From assembly GCF_001669775.1 (NCBI RefSeq), contig NZ_LXWK01000017.1:310001-374000 (forward strand): a stretch of DNA of 64,000 nucleotides. The letters are read 5' to 3'. The notes under the pieces were generated by a model. That model was not told where the DNA came from. It was given only the letters and a program-made list of their open reading frames with translations, and made no database searches. Each line of letters begins with the position of its first letter. The stretch's first letter is position 1. This document shows positions 35,071 to 44,477 of the stretch, in pieces. Made by a program: the position numbers and the translations under genes. Source of the stretch: Rheinheimera sp. SA_1. Lineage in GTDB: Bacteria; Pseudomonadota; Gammaproteobacteria; Enterobacterales; Alteromonadaceae.

Positions 35071-35853
35071 TCATCCACCAAACATGACAGCAGTTAATAC
35101 AAAATCAAAACCCAGTACCGCCAGTGACGCTGTCACCACAGTTTGAGTTGTCGCCCGACTGATCCCTTCCGAAGTCGGAACCGCATCAAATCCTTTGTGC
35201 AGCGCAATCACTGTCACTACAAAAGCAAATACCGTACTTTTGATAATCCCGTTCAGGACATCCTGTTCAAAATCAACGTTGGCCTGCATCGCCGACCAAT
35301 AACCGCCAGCGTCCACACCGAGCCAATCCACACCGACCAAATGACCGCCTAAAATACCTACAGCGGTAAAAATCAACGCCAGCAACGGCATACAAACCAC
35401 GCCAGCCCACAGCCTTGGCGCAATAATCCGGCGTAGCGGATCAACCGCCATCATCTCCATACCCGATAACTGCTCGGTTGCTTTCATCAAACCAATTTCA
35501 GCGGTCAGCGCACTACCGGCGCGACCTGCAAACAGTAAGGCGGTCACCACCGGCCCCAACTCGCGCAGTAAACTTAACGCCACCAATGGCCCTAACATTT
35601 GTTCGGCACCAAATTTCGACAGTACGGTGTAACCCTGCAACGCCAGTACCATGCCGATGAACAAGCCTGACACCACAATAATCAGCAGCGACAACACACC
35701 GACGACATAAAACTGTTTGATATATAGAGGCCAGGCTTTGACAAAACGGGGACGGCCCCACAATGCACCAGCCAACATCAGCGTCGCCCGGCCAAACCCC
35801 TGAATGGTTTCCAGGGTGGCAGCGCCCAATTGTTGTAATTTATCCAGTATCAA
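35071..35853 (-). CDS. mlaE: MlaE permease of the lipid transporter
   Basis: A 260-residue inner-membrane permease with about five membrane helices. Family marks are [104 protein letters not shown], with the coupling helix motif that docks MlaF. It is the membrane core of MlaFEDB, which maintains outer-membrane lipid asymmetry. Its start overlaps the end of mlaF by four bases, and its end runs into mlaD. Confidence 0.98.
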   Translation of the reverse strand: MILDKLQQLGAATLETIQGFGRATLMLAGALWGRPRFVKAWPLYIKQFYVVGVLSLLIIVVSGLFIGMVLALQGYTVLSKFGAEQMLGPLVALSLLRELGPVVTALLFAGRAGSALTAEIGLMKATEQLSGMEMMAVDPLRRIIAPRLWAGVVCMPLLALIFTAVGILGGHLVGVDWLGVDAGGYWSAMQANVDFEQDVLNGIIKSTVFAFVVTVIALHKGFDAVPTSEGISRATTQTVVTASLAVLGFDFVLTAVMFGG

Positions 35854-36668
35854 GCTTTTAACTCCATCAGCTCTTGCGCATAATCGGCCGCTTTAAAATG
35901 AAACGGTACCGGGCCATCGGCCAGTCCCTGCAAAAACTGTTGTACCAGTGGCGACTCATGCTGACGTAGCTGCTCTGGCGTGCCGTGACCAATGACCCGG
36001 CGCTCAGCGACTACATAAACATAGTCCGCAATGCTCATCACTTCATTGACGTCATGCGAAACCACTATGGAGGTTAGCCCTAAAGCATCGTTCAGTGAGC
36101 GGATGAGCCGCACTATCACGCCCATTGAGATCGGATCCTGACCGGCAAAAGGTTCATCGTACATAATGAGTTGTGGATCAAGGGCAATAGCCCGGGCTAG
36201 TGCGGCCCGTCTTGCCATACCACCGGAAAGTTCCGCTGGCATTAAATCGCGGGCGCCGCGCAGACCAACTGATTCCAGCTTCATCAGCACCATCATCCGG
36301 ATAATTTCTTCCGGTAGTTTGGTATGTTCTCGAATAGGGAAGGCGACGTTGTCAAACACGGTCATGTCGCTAAACAAGGCACCGCTTTGAAACAACATGC
36401 TCATTTTTTTGCGGGCCTGATATAAATCACGGCGGCCCAGTGTTGGGATGTCCTGGTCTTCAAACCAGATGTGACCGGCGTCAGGTTTTAACTGGCCACC
36501 GATTAAACGCAGCAAGGTGGTTTTACCGATACCGCTCGGGCCCATGATTGCGGTGACTTTGCCACGGGCAAATTGCATGCTCATGTCGTCATAAATCACC
36601 CGCTCACCACGGCTGAACGTCAGGTTCTGGATATCAACCAGTGGTTTCGCCACAGCTTTGTCCATCAT
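35850..36668 (-). CDS. mlaF: MlaF ATPase of the lipid transporter
   Basis: A 272-residue ABC ATPase. Walker A is [16 protein letters not shown], the signature [18 protein letters not shown], Walker [14 protein letters not shown], and VVSHDVNEV carries the switch histidine. The long C-terminal tail ([27 protein letters not shown]) is typical of MlaF, where it reaches over to the neighbouring subunit. Two adjacent ATG codons (36668 and 36665) are possible; I use the first. First gene of mlaFEDCB. It diverges from kdsD, but the yrbG gene that lies between in E. coli is absent. Confidence 0.97.
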   Translation of the reverse strand: MMDKAVAKPLVDIQNLTFSRGERVIYDDMSMQFARGKVTAIMGPSGIGKTTLLRLIGGQLKPDAGHIWFEDQDIPTLGRRDLYQARKKMSMLFQSGALFSDMTVFDNVAFPIREHTKLPEEIIRMMVLMKLESVGLRGARDLMPAELSGGMARRAALARAIALDPQLIMYDEPFAGQDPISMGVIVRLIRSLNDALGLTSIVVSHDVNEVMSIADYVYVVAERRVIGHGTPEQLRQHESPLVQQFLQGLADGPVPFHFKAADYAQELMELKA

Positions 36669-37078
36669 TGGTTCCAACTTATTTCCCTTTCAAACGCTGA
36701 TCAGTCAGCTTCACAACAGATATCGATCGCAAAACGGCGCGCAATATAAAGTCGACGCTCTGCGGATGCAACATCGTTGTTGATTCATTCAGCAGATTTT
36801 ACCTGTTTTACCGGCGTGCGTCCGTATATTAAATTGTAATAATCAGTTGCAAAAATCGAAATGTTGCGCATTTCTCGTTTTTTTTTGCATTTCAAAGACA
36901 GAAGCTGGAAAATATCGGTTTCGCCGTCTCCATCAACGAGCAGTCATGACGCCAGAACGGCTTCTTTATAGATCATGGGGTTGCTTTAGTTGATACTCGT
37001 TCGCATTTTGTCGCAGTTAACTGAATATCAGCTTAATAACAGGCCAGGTTTTACCCCTGTCCCTCTGGAGAATAGACC
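36669..37078. other. Divergent intergenic region between mlaF and kdsD
   Basis: About 410 bases without a supported gene. It should contain promoters for the mla operon and for the long kdsD-npr cluster. A short hairpin GAAATG-TTGCG-CATTTC at 36858-36874 followed by TCG and nine T resembles a weak terminator on the plus strand, though no gene precedes it. The region is otherwise AT-rich with no repeat that I can see. Confidence 0.45.
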
Positions 37079-38047
37079 GTGACGATTGATTATTGTGCCA
37101 AAGCACGCCAGGTTTTCGCCATTGAAGCTGCCGCGATCAACGGGCTGAATCAGTATCTGGATCAACAGTTTGCACAAGTATGCCAGCAGATGTTCGCCTG
37201 CACAGGTCGGGTCATTGTGGTGGGTATGGGTAAATCGGGTCATATTGCCAACAAGATTGCCGCCACTTTAGCCTCGACCGGCACTCCGGCATTTTTTGTC
37301 CATCCGGGCGAAGCCAGTCATGGCGACCTTGGCATGATTACCACGCAAGACATCGTCCTGGCGCTGTCAAATTCCGGGGAAACCCATGAGGTCCTGGTGT
37401 TAGTACCAGTCCTTAAACGACTTGGTATTCAATTAGTTGCCATGACCGGCAACGCGGAATCGACCTTGGCTAAACTCGCCGACTGGCATTTGTGCGTCAA
37501 AGTTGCTGAAGAAGCTTGCCCGCTTGGCCTCGCACCAACAGCCAGCACCACCGCGGCTTTGGTGATGGGGGATGCACTGGCGGTGGCGTTGTTGGAAGCA
37601 CGTGGTTTTTCTGCTGATGATTTTGCCCTGTCGCATCCTGGTGGCAGTCTGGGCCGGCGATTGCTGCTACGGTTACAAGATGTGATGCACCAAGGCAGTC
37701 AGATTCCATTAGTCCCCGCTTCAGCCACAATTAAGGAAGCTTTGTTAGAAATATCAGAAAAAGGTCTCGGGATGACCGCAGTCGTTGCAACCGATGGTAC
37801 ACTCGCTGGTATCTTTACCGATGGCGATTTGCGCCGGTTGCTTGATTTAAGAATTGACATTCATCAGACCGCTATCGCCGATGTGATGGTAAAAAATTGC
37901 ATTACCGCCAAACCCGAAATGCTCGCTGCCGAGGCGTTAAAAATTATGGAACAGCGCAAGATTAATGGCTTAATCGTGGTCTCTGCCGGGAATATACCGG
38001 TCGGTGCGATGAATATGCACGATTTGTTGCGTGCAGGAGTCATGTAG
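37079..38047 (+). CDS. kdsD: Arabinose-5-phosphate isomerase
   Basis: A 322-residue enzyme interconverting ribulose 5-phosphate and arabinose 5-phosphate, the first step of KDO synthesis for LPS. An SIS domain (residues about 35-180; VIVVGMGKSGHIANKIAATLASTGTPAFFVHPGEASHGDLGMI, ALSNSGETHE) is followed by two CBS domains (TAVVATDGTLAGIFTDGDLRRLL, KINGLIVV). GTG at 37079 follows CTGGAG at a good distance. Its stop overlaps the kdsC start codon. It opens the LPS export cluster. Confidence 0.98.
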   Translation: MTIDYCAKARQVFAIEAAAINGLNQYLDQQFAQVCQQMFACTGRVIVVGMGKSGHIANKIAATLASTGTPAFFVHPGEASHGDLGMITTQDIVLALSNSGETHEVLVLVPVLKRLGIQLVAMTGNAESTLAKLADWHLCVKVAEEACPLGLAPTASTTAALVMGDALAVALLEARGFSADDFALSHPGGSLGRRLLLRLQDVMHQGSQIPLVPASATIKEALLEISEKGLGMTAVVATDGTLAGIFTDGDLRRLLDLRIDIHQTAIADVMVKNCITAKPEMLAAEALKIMEQRKINGLIVVSAGNIPVGAMNMHDLLRAGVM

Positions 38048-38616
38048 TGGCTGAGTTGGACAGTAAGTTATTCGGCGAATTGTATCAGCCGCTTCCTGAT
38101 GGCGTTGCCGAACGGGCACACGACATTCGGTTGTTGATTTGTGACGTGGATGGCGTCTTTTCCGATGGCCGGATTTACCTTGGCAATCAAGGAGAAGAGC
38201 TAAAGGCTTTTCACACCCGCGATGGCTACGGGATTAAAGCGTTGCGGCACGCAGGCATAGAAGTAGCGGTGATTACAGGTCGTAATTCTGAAATTGTCAG
38301 TGCCAGGATGAAATCGCTGACGGTACCTTATGTTTATCAGGGGCAGGAAGATAAAATGCCAGCCTTTGCCAAACTCCAGCAACAACTAGCGCTTGCTCCG
38401 GCACAAATTGCGTATATTGGTGACGACCTATCCGATTGGAACGTGATGCAACATTGCGGTTTAGCGGTTGCAGTCAAGGATGCCCACCCATATTTGCAGC
38501 GGCACGCCCATTACGTCACCAGCCTGAACGGCGGTTTTGGCGCGGTACGAGAACTTTGTGATTTACTGCTGATTTGCCAGCAAAAATTTGCCACCTTTAG
38601 CGGCAGCAGCACATGA
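38047..38616 (+). CDS. kdsC: KDO-8-phosphate phosphatase
   Basis: A 189-residue HAD-family phosphatase releasing KDO from KDO 8-phosphate. The nucleophile loop is LLICDVDGVFSDGRIYLGNQGEELKAFHTRDGYGIKAL, motif II lies in VAVITGRNSEIV, and motif III/IV in IAYIGDDLSDWNVM, all typical of the C0-type KdsC. GTG at 38047 overlaps the kdsD stop (ATGTAGTGG), giving translational coupling. The end overlaps lptC by four bases. Confidence 0.97.
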   Translation: MAELDSKLFGELYQPLPDGVAERAHDIRLLICDVDGVFSDGRIYLGNQGEELKAFHTRDGYGIKALRHAGIEVAVITGRNSEIVSARMKSLTVPYVYQGQEDKMPAFAKLQQQLALAPAQIAYIGDDLSDWNVMQHCGLAVAVKDAHPYLQRHAHYVTSLNGGFGAVRELCDLLLICQQKFATFSGSST

Positions 38617-39167
38617 AAAAACAATTATTCTGGTTTTTACTGGTAATCACCGGCAGCAGTATTCTATTTAGCTTGCTGGTCGATGACGACAAACCGCAGA
38701 CGATGGCGGTGGAAACTGAACTGCAACCTGATTTTGTTGCCTATCAGCTTATCCGGACGAGTTTTGATGCGAAGGGCAATATGTCCGGCATGATCCGAGC
38801 CACTCAAATGTCGCATTTTGAACAACTGGGACAAATTCAGCTGGAAGAACCGGCTTACACTATTTTCGAGCAATTCATGCCAAAATGGCAGGTCAGCAGC
38901 AGCAATGGTGTGCTGTATCCTGACGACAAAGTAGTACTGGAGCAAAACGTATTGCTGGAGAACCTGAAATCCGGCGAATTATTTAATAAAGTCGAATCTG
39001 ATCAACTTGAATATGTGTTTGACCAACAGGTTATCTCCACTAATCAGCAAGTTGTGATTTCCGGCGACGGTTTTGCGATCAATGGTCAGGGCGTCAAAGT
39101 CAATCTGGTCACCCAAAAATTACAACTACATCAACATAAAGGAACAGTGTACCGTCATGATCAATAA
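38613..39167 (+). CDS. lptC: LPS export protein LptC
   Basis: A 184-residue bitopic inner-membrane protein. An N-terminal helix (KQLFWFLLVITGSSILFSLLV) anchors a periplasmic beta-jellyroll that passes LPS from LptB2FG to LptA. YQLIRTSFDAKGNMSGMIRATQMSHFEQLGQIQLEEP and VLEQNVLLENLKSGELFNKVESDQLEYVFDQQVISTNQQVVISGDGFAINGQGVKVNLVTQKLQLHQHKGTVY match the family. The ATG overlaps the kdsC stop (ATGA), and its last codons overlap the lptA start. Confidence 0.96.
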   Translation: MKKQLFWFLLVITGSSILFSLLVDDDKPQTMAVETELQPDFVAYQLIRTSFDAKGNMSGMIRATQMSHFEQLGQIQLEEPAYTIFEQFMPKWQVSSSNGVLYPDDKVVLEQNVLLENLKSGELFNKVESDQLEYVFDQQVISTNQQVVISGDGFAINGQGVKVNLVTQKLQLHQHKGTVYRHDQ

Positions 39168-39645
39168 AACCCTGTGGGCACTGCTATTTAGTCTGTGTGC
39201 ATTCACTGCTCATGCGCAAAACAAGGACTTTGCTGAACCGGTCAGCGTCAACTCCGATAATTTTGACGGCAGCGTCAAAGAGAAAAAGCTGATTTACATC
39301 GGCAATGTGGTGGTTAAGCAAGGTTCTTTGCTGATAAAAGCCGATCGGCTGGAAGTAGACAGCTCAGCCGGTCGAGGCAAAGAAGTATTTACTGCCTTTG
39401 GTTCTCCTGCGGTTTATTCACAGTTACTCGATGCTGATAAGCCAATTCAGGCGATGGCTAATGAGATTAAGTACGACGTCTCAAGCCGCGTGTTGACGCT
39501 CACTGGTAAGGCCGAAATCAACCAAAGCGGCAGCCTGGTTAAAAGCGAAAAAATTCAATATGACCTTGAAAAACAAAAATTAAATGCTGAAAGTGGTAAA
39601 GACACTGAACGCGTGACCACCATTTTCACTCCTGAGAAAAAATAA
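39157..39645 (+). CDS. lptA: Periplasmic LPS bridge protein LptA
   Basis: A 162-residue periplasmic protein that forms the bridge for LPS between LptC and LptD. ATG at 39157 opens a clear signal peptide ([21 protein letters not shown]); an upstream extension in the same frame would run through lptC without reason. The OstA fold is seen in [62 protein letters not shown] and [52 protein letters not shown] lies rather far (about 13 bases) upstream. Starts 11 bases inside lptC. Confidence 0.96.
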   Translation: MINKTLWALLFSLCAFTAHAQNKDFAEPVSVNSDNFDGSVKEKKLIYIGNVVVKQGSLLIKADRLEVDSSAGRGKEVFTAFGSPAVYSQLLDADKPIQAMANEIKYDVSSRVLTLTGKAEINQSGSLVKSEKIQYDLEKQKLNAESGKDTERVTTIFTPEKK

Positions 39646-39646
39646 C

Positions 39647-40372
39647 TTGAAAACACTTGTCGCCTCCCACCTGGCCAAAAGTTATAAAGGCCGCCAGGTG
39701 GTTAAAGATGTCAGTCTGTCTGTCAATGCCGGACAGATTGTTGGTTTACTTGGCCCGAATGGCGCCGGCAAAACGACGACCTTTTATATGATTGTTGGCC
39801 TTGTCCCTTCAGACAAAGGCACGATTTCGTTGGGTGGCAAGGATATTACTTTTGATCCGATCCATGCCCGCGCCCGTCAAGGCATTGGTTATCTGCCGCA
39901 AGAGAGTTCCATTTTCCGCAAGCTGACGGTGTTTGATAATTTGATGGCCATTTTGCAAACCCGCAAAGACTTATCCGACGATCAACGGGAACAAACCGCC
40001 GACGAGCTGCTGGACGAATTTAACATCACCCATATCCGCGGCAGCCTCGGCATGAGTTTGTCCGGTGGTGAGCGGCGCAGAGTCGAAATAGCCCGAGCAC
40101 TGGCCGCAAATCCTGCTTTCATTTTACTGGATGAACCTTTTGCCGGTGTTGACCCCATTTCAGTACTGGATATCAAAAAAATCATTCAACATTTGCGGAA
40201 CCGCGGTATTGGCGTGTTGATCACTGACCACAATGTGCGGGAAACCCTTGATGTTTGCGAAATTGCCTACATAGTCAGTCATGGTGAACTGATAGCGTCC
40301 GGTTCACCGGCTGAGGTATTAGCAAATCAGCAGGTCAGAGATGTATACCTCGGCGAGCAATTCAGGCTATAG
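39647..40372 (+). CDS. lptB: LPS export ATPase LptB
   Basis: A 241-residue ABC ATPase powering LPS extraction by LptB2[54 protein letters not shown] contains Walker [22 protein letters not shown] is the Q-loop region, [16 protein letters not shown] the signature, [13 protein letters not shown]alker B and [11 protein letters not shown] the switch. The start is a TTG at 39647, one base after the lptA stop; no ATG fits the family N-terminus, and coupling to lptA may offset the weak ribosome site. Confidence 0.97.
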   Translation: MKTLVASHLAKSYKGRQVVKDVSLSVNAGQIVGLLGPNGAGKTTTFYMIVGLVPSDKGTISLGGKDITFDPIHARARQGIGYLPQESSIFRKLTVFDNLMAILQTRKDLSDDQREQTADELLDEFNITHIRGSLGMSLSGGERRRVEIARALAANPAFILLDEPFAGVDPISVLDIKKIIQHLRNRGIGVLITDHNVRETLDVCEIAYIVSHGELIASGSPAEVLANQQVRDVYLGEQFRL

Positions 40373-40420
40373 TTAGCAAAAAGCCAGTTCAGACTGGCCG
40401 TCAGGAGTGACCAGAAGTAC

Positions 40421-41923
40421 ATGAAGCCATCTTTACAACTCCGGCTTGGACAGCAACTTACAATGACCCCTCAACTGCAACAGGCTATTAAGCTGTTACA
40501 GTTGTCGACCATTGAATTGCAACAGGAAATACAAGAAGCGCTGGATGCTAACCCGCTGCTGGAAGCGGATGATGATTACAACAGTTACACCGAAAGCAGC
40601 AGCGCGGAAGTCACCGATGCGCGTGACCAACCTGACATTCAGTCGCAGGCCGAAACAGACAGTTACAGCAGCGATGAACATTATGATCCGGAAGTGCCTG
40701 ATACCAGCGAGGCAATGACCGAACAAAACATCAAAGAAGACTTGCCGCTCGACAGTAACTGGGACGATATGGTCAGCGCCACACCGGTGGCAAATACCTA
40801 TAACGGTGACGAAGATACCGTTTTCCAGGGCGAAACCAGCGAAACTCTGCAAGACTATCTGCGCTGGCAAATGCGGTTGACCCCTTTTTCTGAAACCGAT
40901 TTGACCATTGCCGAAATTATTATCGAAGCCATTGATGCCAACGGTTTATTGACGATCAGCTGCGAAGACATTCTGGAGTCGCTCGGTTTACCAGATATTG
41001 AAGCCGATGAAGTTGAAGCTGTGATTAAACGCATTCAACTCTTTGATCCGGTTGGCGTTGGTGCCAGAACTATTCAAGAATGTTTATTAGTGCAACTGCG
41101 GCAATTTGACCCGGCCACCCCATTCCTTGCCGAAACTTGCGACATTATTCGAAATTACAGTGAATATTTAGCCAATAGAGATTTCCGTTCTTTGATGCGG
41201 GTGACTAGACTCAAAGAAGATGACCTGCGGGAAGTGATGCGACTCATTCACAGTCTGAACCCAAGACCTGGTGCCGACGTCATCCGTGAAGAACAGCAGT
41301 ACACTGTGCCGGATGTGTCAGTGAAAAAAGTCAAAGGCCGCTGGATGGTGGAACTGAACCCGGATGCGTTCCCGAAGATTAAAATTAATGAGCAGTATGC
41401 GGCAATGTCCAGAAATGCCCGCAACTCGTCCGACAGCCAGTTTATCCGCTCGCATTTACAGGAAGCAAAATGGTTCCTGAAGAGCCTGGAGAGTCGGAAC
41501 GAGACCCTGCTGAAAGTTGCCAACTGTATTGTGCAACAGCAACAAGCGTTTTTTGAACATGGCGAAGAAGCCATGAAACCGATGGTACTAAACGACGTGG
41601 CAGAAATGGTCGGCATGCACGAATCGACCATTTCACGGGTCACCACCCAGAAATTCATGCACACACCCAGAGGAATATTTGAACTTAAGTTCTTCTTCTC
41701 CAGTCATGTAAGTACGGAGAGTGGCGGTGAATGTTCATCAACCGCCATCAGGGCTTTTATTAAAAAATTGGTGGCAGCGGAAAATCCTGCAAAGCCGTTA
41801 AGCGATAGCAGGATGGCAGAAATTCTTTCTGAACAGGGCATCAACGTAGCGCGGCGGACCATCGCCAAATACCGTGAGTCTCTGTACATACCGCCGTCAA
41901 ATCAGCGCAAGAGCTTGCTATAA
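40421..41923 (+). CDS. rpoN: RNA polymerase sigma-54 factor
   Basis: A 500-residue sigma54. Region [49 protein letters not shown], binds activators; an acidic region II follows (about 50-130), then the core-binding domain, the HTH ([37 protein letters not shown]) and the RpoN box [20 protein letters not shown] lies about 13 bases before the ATG, somewhat far. It sits between lptB and hpf exactly as in E. coli. Confidence 0.99.
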   Translation: MKPSLQLRLGQQLTMTPQLQQAIKLLQLSTIELQQEIQEALDANPLLEADDDYNSYTESSSAEVTDARDQPDIQSQAETDSYSSDEHYDPEVPDTSEAMTEQNIKEDLPLDSNWDDMVSATPVANTYNGDEDTVFQGETSETLQDYLRWQMRLTPFSETDLTIAEIIIEAIDANGLLTISCEDILESLGLPDIEADEVEAVIKRIQLFDPVGVGARTIQECLLVQLRQFDPATPFLAETCDIIRNYSEYLANRDFRSLMRVTRLKEDDLREVMRLIHSLNPRPGADVIREEQQYTVPDVSVKKVKGRWMVELNPDAFPKIKINEQYAAMSRNARNSSDSQFIRSHLQEAKWFLKSLESRNETLLKVANCIVQQQQAFFEHGEEAMKPMVLNDVAEMVGMHESTISRVTTQKFMHTPRGIFELKFFFSSHVSTESGGECSSTAIRAFIKKLVAAENPAKPLSDSRMAEILSEQGINVARRTIAKYRESLYIPPSNQRKSLL

Positions 41924-41948
41924 GTGCTCACTAAAGAAGGAAATGTCT

Positions 41949-42236
41949 ATGCAAATCAATCTAACTGGTCGTCATGTTGAAATCACTGAAGCACTGAGAG
42001 AGTATGTAGACAGCAAGTTTTCAAAACTTGAAAGGCATTTTGACCACATCAACAACGTGCATGTTGTGCTCAATGTGGAGAAATTAAAACAAATTGCCGA
42101 AGCAAAAATGCATTTAAACGGTGGAGAGGTGTTTGCAATCAGCGAAGATGATAATATGTACGCAGCCATTGACACACTGATCGACAAGCTTGATCGACAA
42201 GTCATTAAACATAAAGAAAAAATTTCTCGTCACTGA
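41949..42236 (+). CDS. hpf: Ribosome hibernation promoting factor (short form)
   Basis: A 95-residue protein that binds the 30S decoding region in stationary phase and, with RMF, helps to form inactive 100S ribosomes. MQINLTGRHVEITEALREYVDSKFSKLERHFDHINNVHVVLNVEKLKQIAEAKMHLNGGEVFAISEDDNMYAAIDTLIDKLDRQVIKHKEKI is the standard short HPF. Of two in-frame ATG codons, the one at 41949 has AAGGA seven bases upstream; the other, at 41943, is only a base or so from it. Follows rpoN by 25 bases. Confidence 0.97.
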   Translation: MQINLTGRHVEITEALREYVDSKFSKLERHFDHINNVHVVLNVEKLKQIAEAKMHLNGGEVFAISEDDNMYAAIDTLIDKLDRQVIKHKEKISRH

Positions 42237-42246
42237 TTACGGACTT

Positions 42247-42717
42247 ATGAACCTAAGCTCAATGTTATCGAAGGACTGCACAAAAAGTGCGGTCCTTTTT
42301 AATAGTAAAAAACGCATTCTGGAATACGTCGCCGAACTTGCTCACAAGCAATTACCGCAGTTACCGGAATCCACTATTTTTGAAGCACTGATGGCCCGGG
42401 AGAAGCTGGGCTCCACCGGTATTGGTGGTGGTATTGCCATACCTCATGGCAAACTGAAAGACGTAACCAGCCCGGTGCTGGTGTTTGTCGTCAGTCAGGA
42501 TGCCATTCAGTTTGATGCGATTGATAACCAGGCGGTGGATATTTTCTGTGCCATTCTGATCCCGGAAAATCAATGCCAGACGCACCTCACCACCCTCGCT
42601 GGTATTGCCCGTTTACTCAGTCAAAAAGATTTGACCCGTAAAATCAGGCATATCGGCTCTGATCAGGAGCTCTATCAGTTACTGCTCACTCACTCCGAGA
42701 TGGCGGCCAGCAAATGA
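42247..42717 (+). CDS. ptsN: Nitrogen PTS enzyme IIA
   Basis: A 156-residue PTS regulatory protein that receives phosphate from NPr and controls potassium uptake, nitrogen and stress responses. ATG at 42247 (MNLSSMLSKDCTKSAVLFNSKKRILEYVAELAHKQLP) aligns with the family N-terminus and has GGA just upstream. The phosphorylated histidine is His67 in GGIAIPHGKL. The end overlaps rapZ by four bases. Oddly, codons 9-18 contain an 11-pair hairpin followed by five T, the shape of an intrinsic terminator, which could reduce transcription from hpf into ptsN-rapZ-npr. Confidence 0.97.
   Translation: MNLSSMLSKDCTKSAVLFNSKKRILEYVAELAHKQLPQLPESTIFEALMAREKLGSTGIGGGIAIPHGKLKDVTSPVLVFVVSQDAIQFDAIDNQAVDIFCAILIPENQCQTHLTTLAGIARLLSQKDLTRKIRHIGSDQELYQLLLTHSEMAASK
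42271..42300 (+). terminator. Terminator-like hairpin inside the ptsN 5' coding region
   Basis: AAGGACTGCAC (42271-42281) pairs with GTGCGGTCCTT (42287-42297), ten Watson-Crick pairs and one G-U, around AAAAA, and TTTTT at 42296-42300 is followed by AATA. By shape it is an intrinsic terminator 35 bases after the hpf stop, yet it is translated as residues 9-18 of PtsN. Ribosomes on ptsN would melt it. Confidence 0.6.
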
Positions 42718-43571
42718 AACTCCTCGTCGTCAGTGGTCGCTCAGGGTCCGGTAAATCAGTCGCGTTGCGGGTGATGGAAGATTTGGGCTACTACTGTGTC
42801 GACAATATTCCGGTCAATCTGTTACCTACACTAGCAAACGCTGTCATGGGTCAGTACGAAAGGGTCGCCGTCAGTATCGACGTGCGCAACCTGCCGCAGG
42901 AGCCGGAAGAACTCACCGAAATATTGTCCTATCTGCCACGCAAAGTAGAGCTGACTATTTTATATCTGGATGCTGATCACAGCAGTCTGATAAAAAGGTT
43001 CAGTGAAACCCGCAGATTACACCCATTGTCGCACCAGGCGATGTCGCTGGATGAAGCGATTCAGCGTGAACAACAACTGTTAGACCCAATATCCAGCCGC
43101 GCCGATCTGTACATCGACACCACTGAACTGAACGTACATCAGCTAACCGAGCAGCTGCGTGAGCGTATTCTCGGCCAAAAAACCGGCCGCCTGGTGATCT
43201 TGTTTGAATCTTTTGGCTTTAAATATGGCATTCCCAAAGATGCCGATTATGTGTTTGACGCGCGCTTTTTACCCAATCCACATTGGGAACCTGAACTAAA
43301 AATATTAACTGGCCTTGATCAGCCGGTGAAAGATTATTTGGCAGCGCAGGCTGTGGTAGAAAAATACACCACCCAAATCAATCAATTTATCAGTACCTGG
43401 TTACCCGACTTAGAGCGGAATAACCGCAGTTATTTAACCATTGCCATAGGTTGTACCGGTGGTCAGCACCGTTCTGTGTATATGGTCGAGTGCCTGGCAA
43501 AAAGCTTTAGTGCGCTGCGTGAAGATGTACAAATTCGTCATCGGGAGTTGATTAGACATCATGGCAAGTAG
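42714..43571 (+). CDS. rapZ: RNase adapter protein RapZ
   Basis: A 285-residue protein. The N-terminal kinase-like domain has Walker A VVSGRSGSGKSVALRVMEDLGYYCVDNIPVNLLP (P-loop near residues 8-15) and VSIDVRNL. The C-terminal half (GRLVILFESFGFKYGIPKDADYVFDARFLPNPHWEPELK, AIGCTGGQHRSVYMVECLA) binds glucosamine 6-phosphate and RNA in E. coli, where RapZ guides RNase E to the sRNA GlmZ and so controls GlmS. The start overlaps the ptsN stop; the end overlaps npr by eleven bases. Confidence 0.98.
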   Translation: MKLLVVSGRSGSGKSVALRVMEDLGYYCVDNIPVNLLPTLANAVMGQYERVAVSIDVRNLPQEPEELTEILSYLPRKVELTILYLDADHSSLIKRFSETRRLHPLSHQAMSLDEAIQREQQLLDPISSRADLYIDTTELNVHQLTEQLRERILGQKTGRLVILFESFGFKYGIPKDADYVFDARFLPNPHWEPELKILTGLDQPVKDYLAAQAVVEKYTTQINQFISTWLPDLERNNRSYLTIAIGCTGGQHRSVYMVECLAKSFSALREDVQIRHRELIRHHGK

Positions 43572-43836
43572 TTTTTCCAAGACTGTAACTATCGTCAACC
43601 AATTGGGCCTGCATGCCCGCGCTGCCACCAAACTGGCGCAATTGTGTCAGCAGTTTGATGCAGGTATCGAACTGCAACAGGAAGGCCGTACCGCCGATGC
43701 CAGTAGCGTGCTGGCGTTATTGATGCTAGCCAGTAGCAAAGGCAAAACCGTCGAAGTAGTCACCCACGGCAATCAGGCGGAAGCCGCTTTGCAGTCGGTG
43801 GTGCAGCTGATAGAAAGTGGTTTTGACGAAGAATAG
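43561..43836 (+). CDS. npr: Nitrogen PTS phosphocarrier NPr
   Basis: A 91-residue HPr-like protein that passes phosphate from PtsP to PtsN. The active-site histidine is His18 in VNQLGLHARAATKLAQLCQQF; RTADASSVLALLMLASSKGKTVEVVTHG carries the Ser-46-like region. The ATG lies inside the end of rapZ, so the genes are coupled. Last gene of the kdsD-npr cluster; it ends two bases before the convergent mnhG gene and no terminator is seen between them. Confidence 0.96.
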   Translation: MASSFSKTVTIVNQLGLHARAATKLAQLCQQFDAGIELQQEGRTADASSVLALLMLASSKGKTVEVVTHGNQAEAALQSVVQLIESGFDEE

Positions 43837-43838
43837 CA

Positions 43839-44192
43839 TTATGGCGCAGGCTTTTTGCCAGAGGCCTGCATTAAATGCTGATTTTTGGTCACTTCAATGG
43901 CTGTAACCTTTTGATGCATTCCGGCTTTAATCAGCATATAGGCTGTCACGGGTGCTGTGATAAACAAAAACAACGCGATCAGCAGCTGCTGCAGACTTAA
44001 CTCGTTTTGTACAAAGTTAAAAAACACCATCGAAGCCAACACTAAACTGCCGAGGCCAAGCGTCGTGGCTTTGGTAGGCCCATGCAGCCTGGTATAAAAA
44101 TCTGGCAATTTCACCAGTGCCACTGAACCCAGCAACACAAAAACCGCTCCAATCAGCACCAGCGCTGCAATCAACCATTCAATCCCGCTCAT
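43839..44192 (-). CDS. mnhG: Mrp-type Na+/H+ antiporter subunit G
   Basis: A 117-residue membrane protein with three helices. VLIGAVFVLLGSVALVKLPDFYTRLHGPTKATTLGLGSLVLASM is the conserved MnhG/PhaG core (LPDxYxRxHxxxKxxTLG). It is the last gene of the Mrp operon. The complex exchanges sodium for protons at the inner membrane and is related to membrane modules of complex I. It lies 15 bases after mnhF. Confidence 0.96.
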   Translation of the reverse strand: MSGIEWLIAALVLIGAVFVLLGSVALVKLPDFYTRLHGPTKATTLGLGSLVLASMVFFNFVQNELSLQQLLIALFLFITAPVTAYMLIKAGMHQKVTAIEVTKNQHLMQASGKKPAP

Positions 44193-44207
44193 GCCTTATC
44201 TCCACCG

Positions 44208-44477
44208 TTATTCAATAATATCGCCACGCAGCATAAACTTGCAGACCGCTACCGTACTGACAAATCCCAGCATGGCAATTAGCAGCGCCGCTTCAAAATG
44301 TAAGTTACTGGCGCCGTAAATACCGTAACACAGCAATAACGCGATGCTGTTAATGTACATGGTATCTAAAGCCAATAATCGATCCGGCATACTTGGGCCG
44401 CGTAATAAGCTCCACAAATTCAGCAGCAAACCCAGGCCAATCAATAACATCGCTACAAACACAATTTGCGTCAACAT
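44208..44477 (-). CDS. mnhF: Mrp-type Na+/H+ antiporter subunit F
   Basis: An 89-residue membrane protein with three helices. RGPSMPDRLLALDTMYINSIALLLCYGI and AALLIAMLGFVSTVAVCKFMLRGDIIE are the family marks (the GPxxxDRxxALD motif). Its start overlaps the end of mnhE by seven bases, as is usual in tightly packed Mrp operons. Part of the transcript mnhA/B-C-D-E-F-G. Confidence 0.96.
   Translation of the reverse strand: MLTQIVFVAMLLIGLGLLLNLWSLLRGPSMPDRLLALDTMYINSIALLLCYGIYGASNLHFEAALLIAMLGFVSTVAVCKFMLRGDIIE

Noticed and set aside
36858-36886. Terminator before kdsD
   Set aside because: The stem has only six A/T-rich pairs, three bases separate it from the T run, and no plus-strand gene lies upstream.
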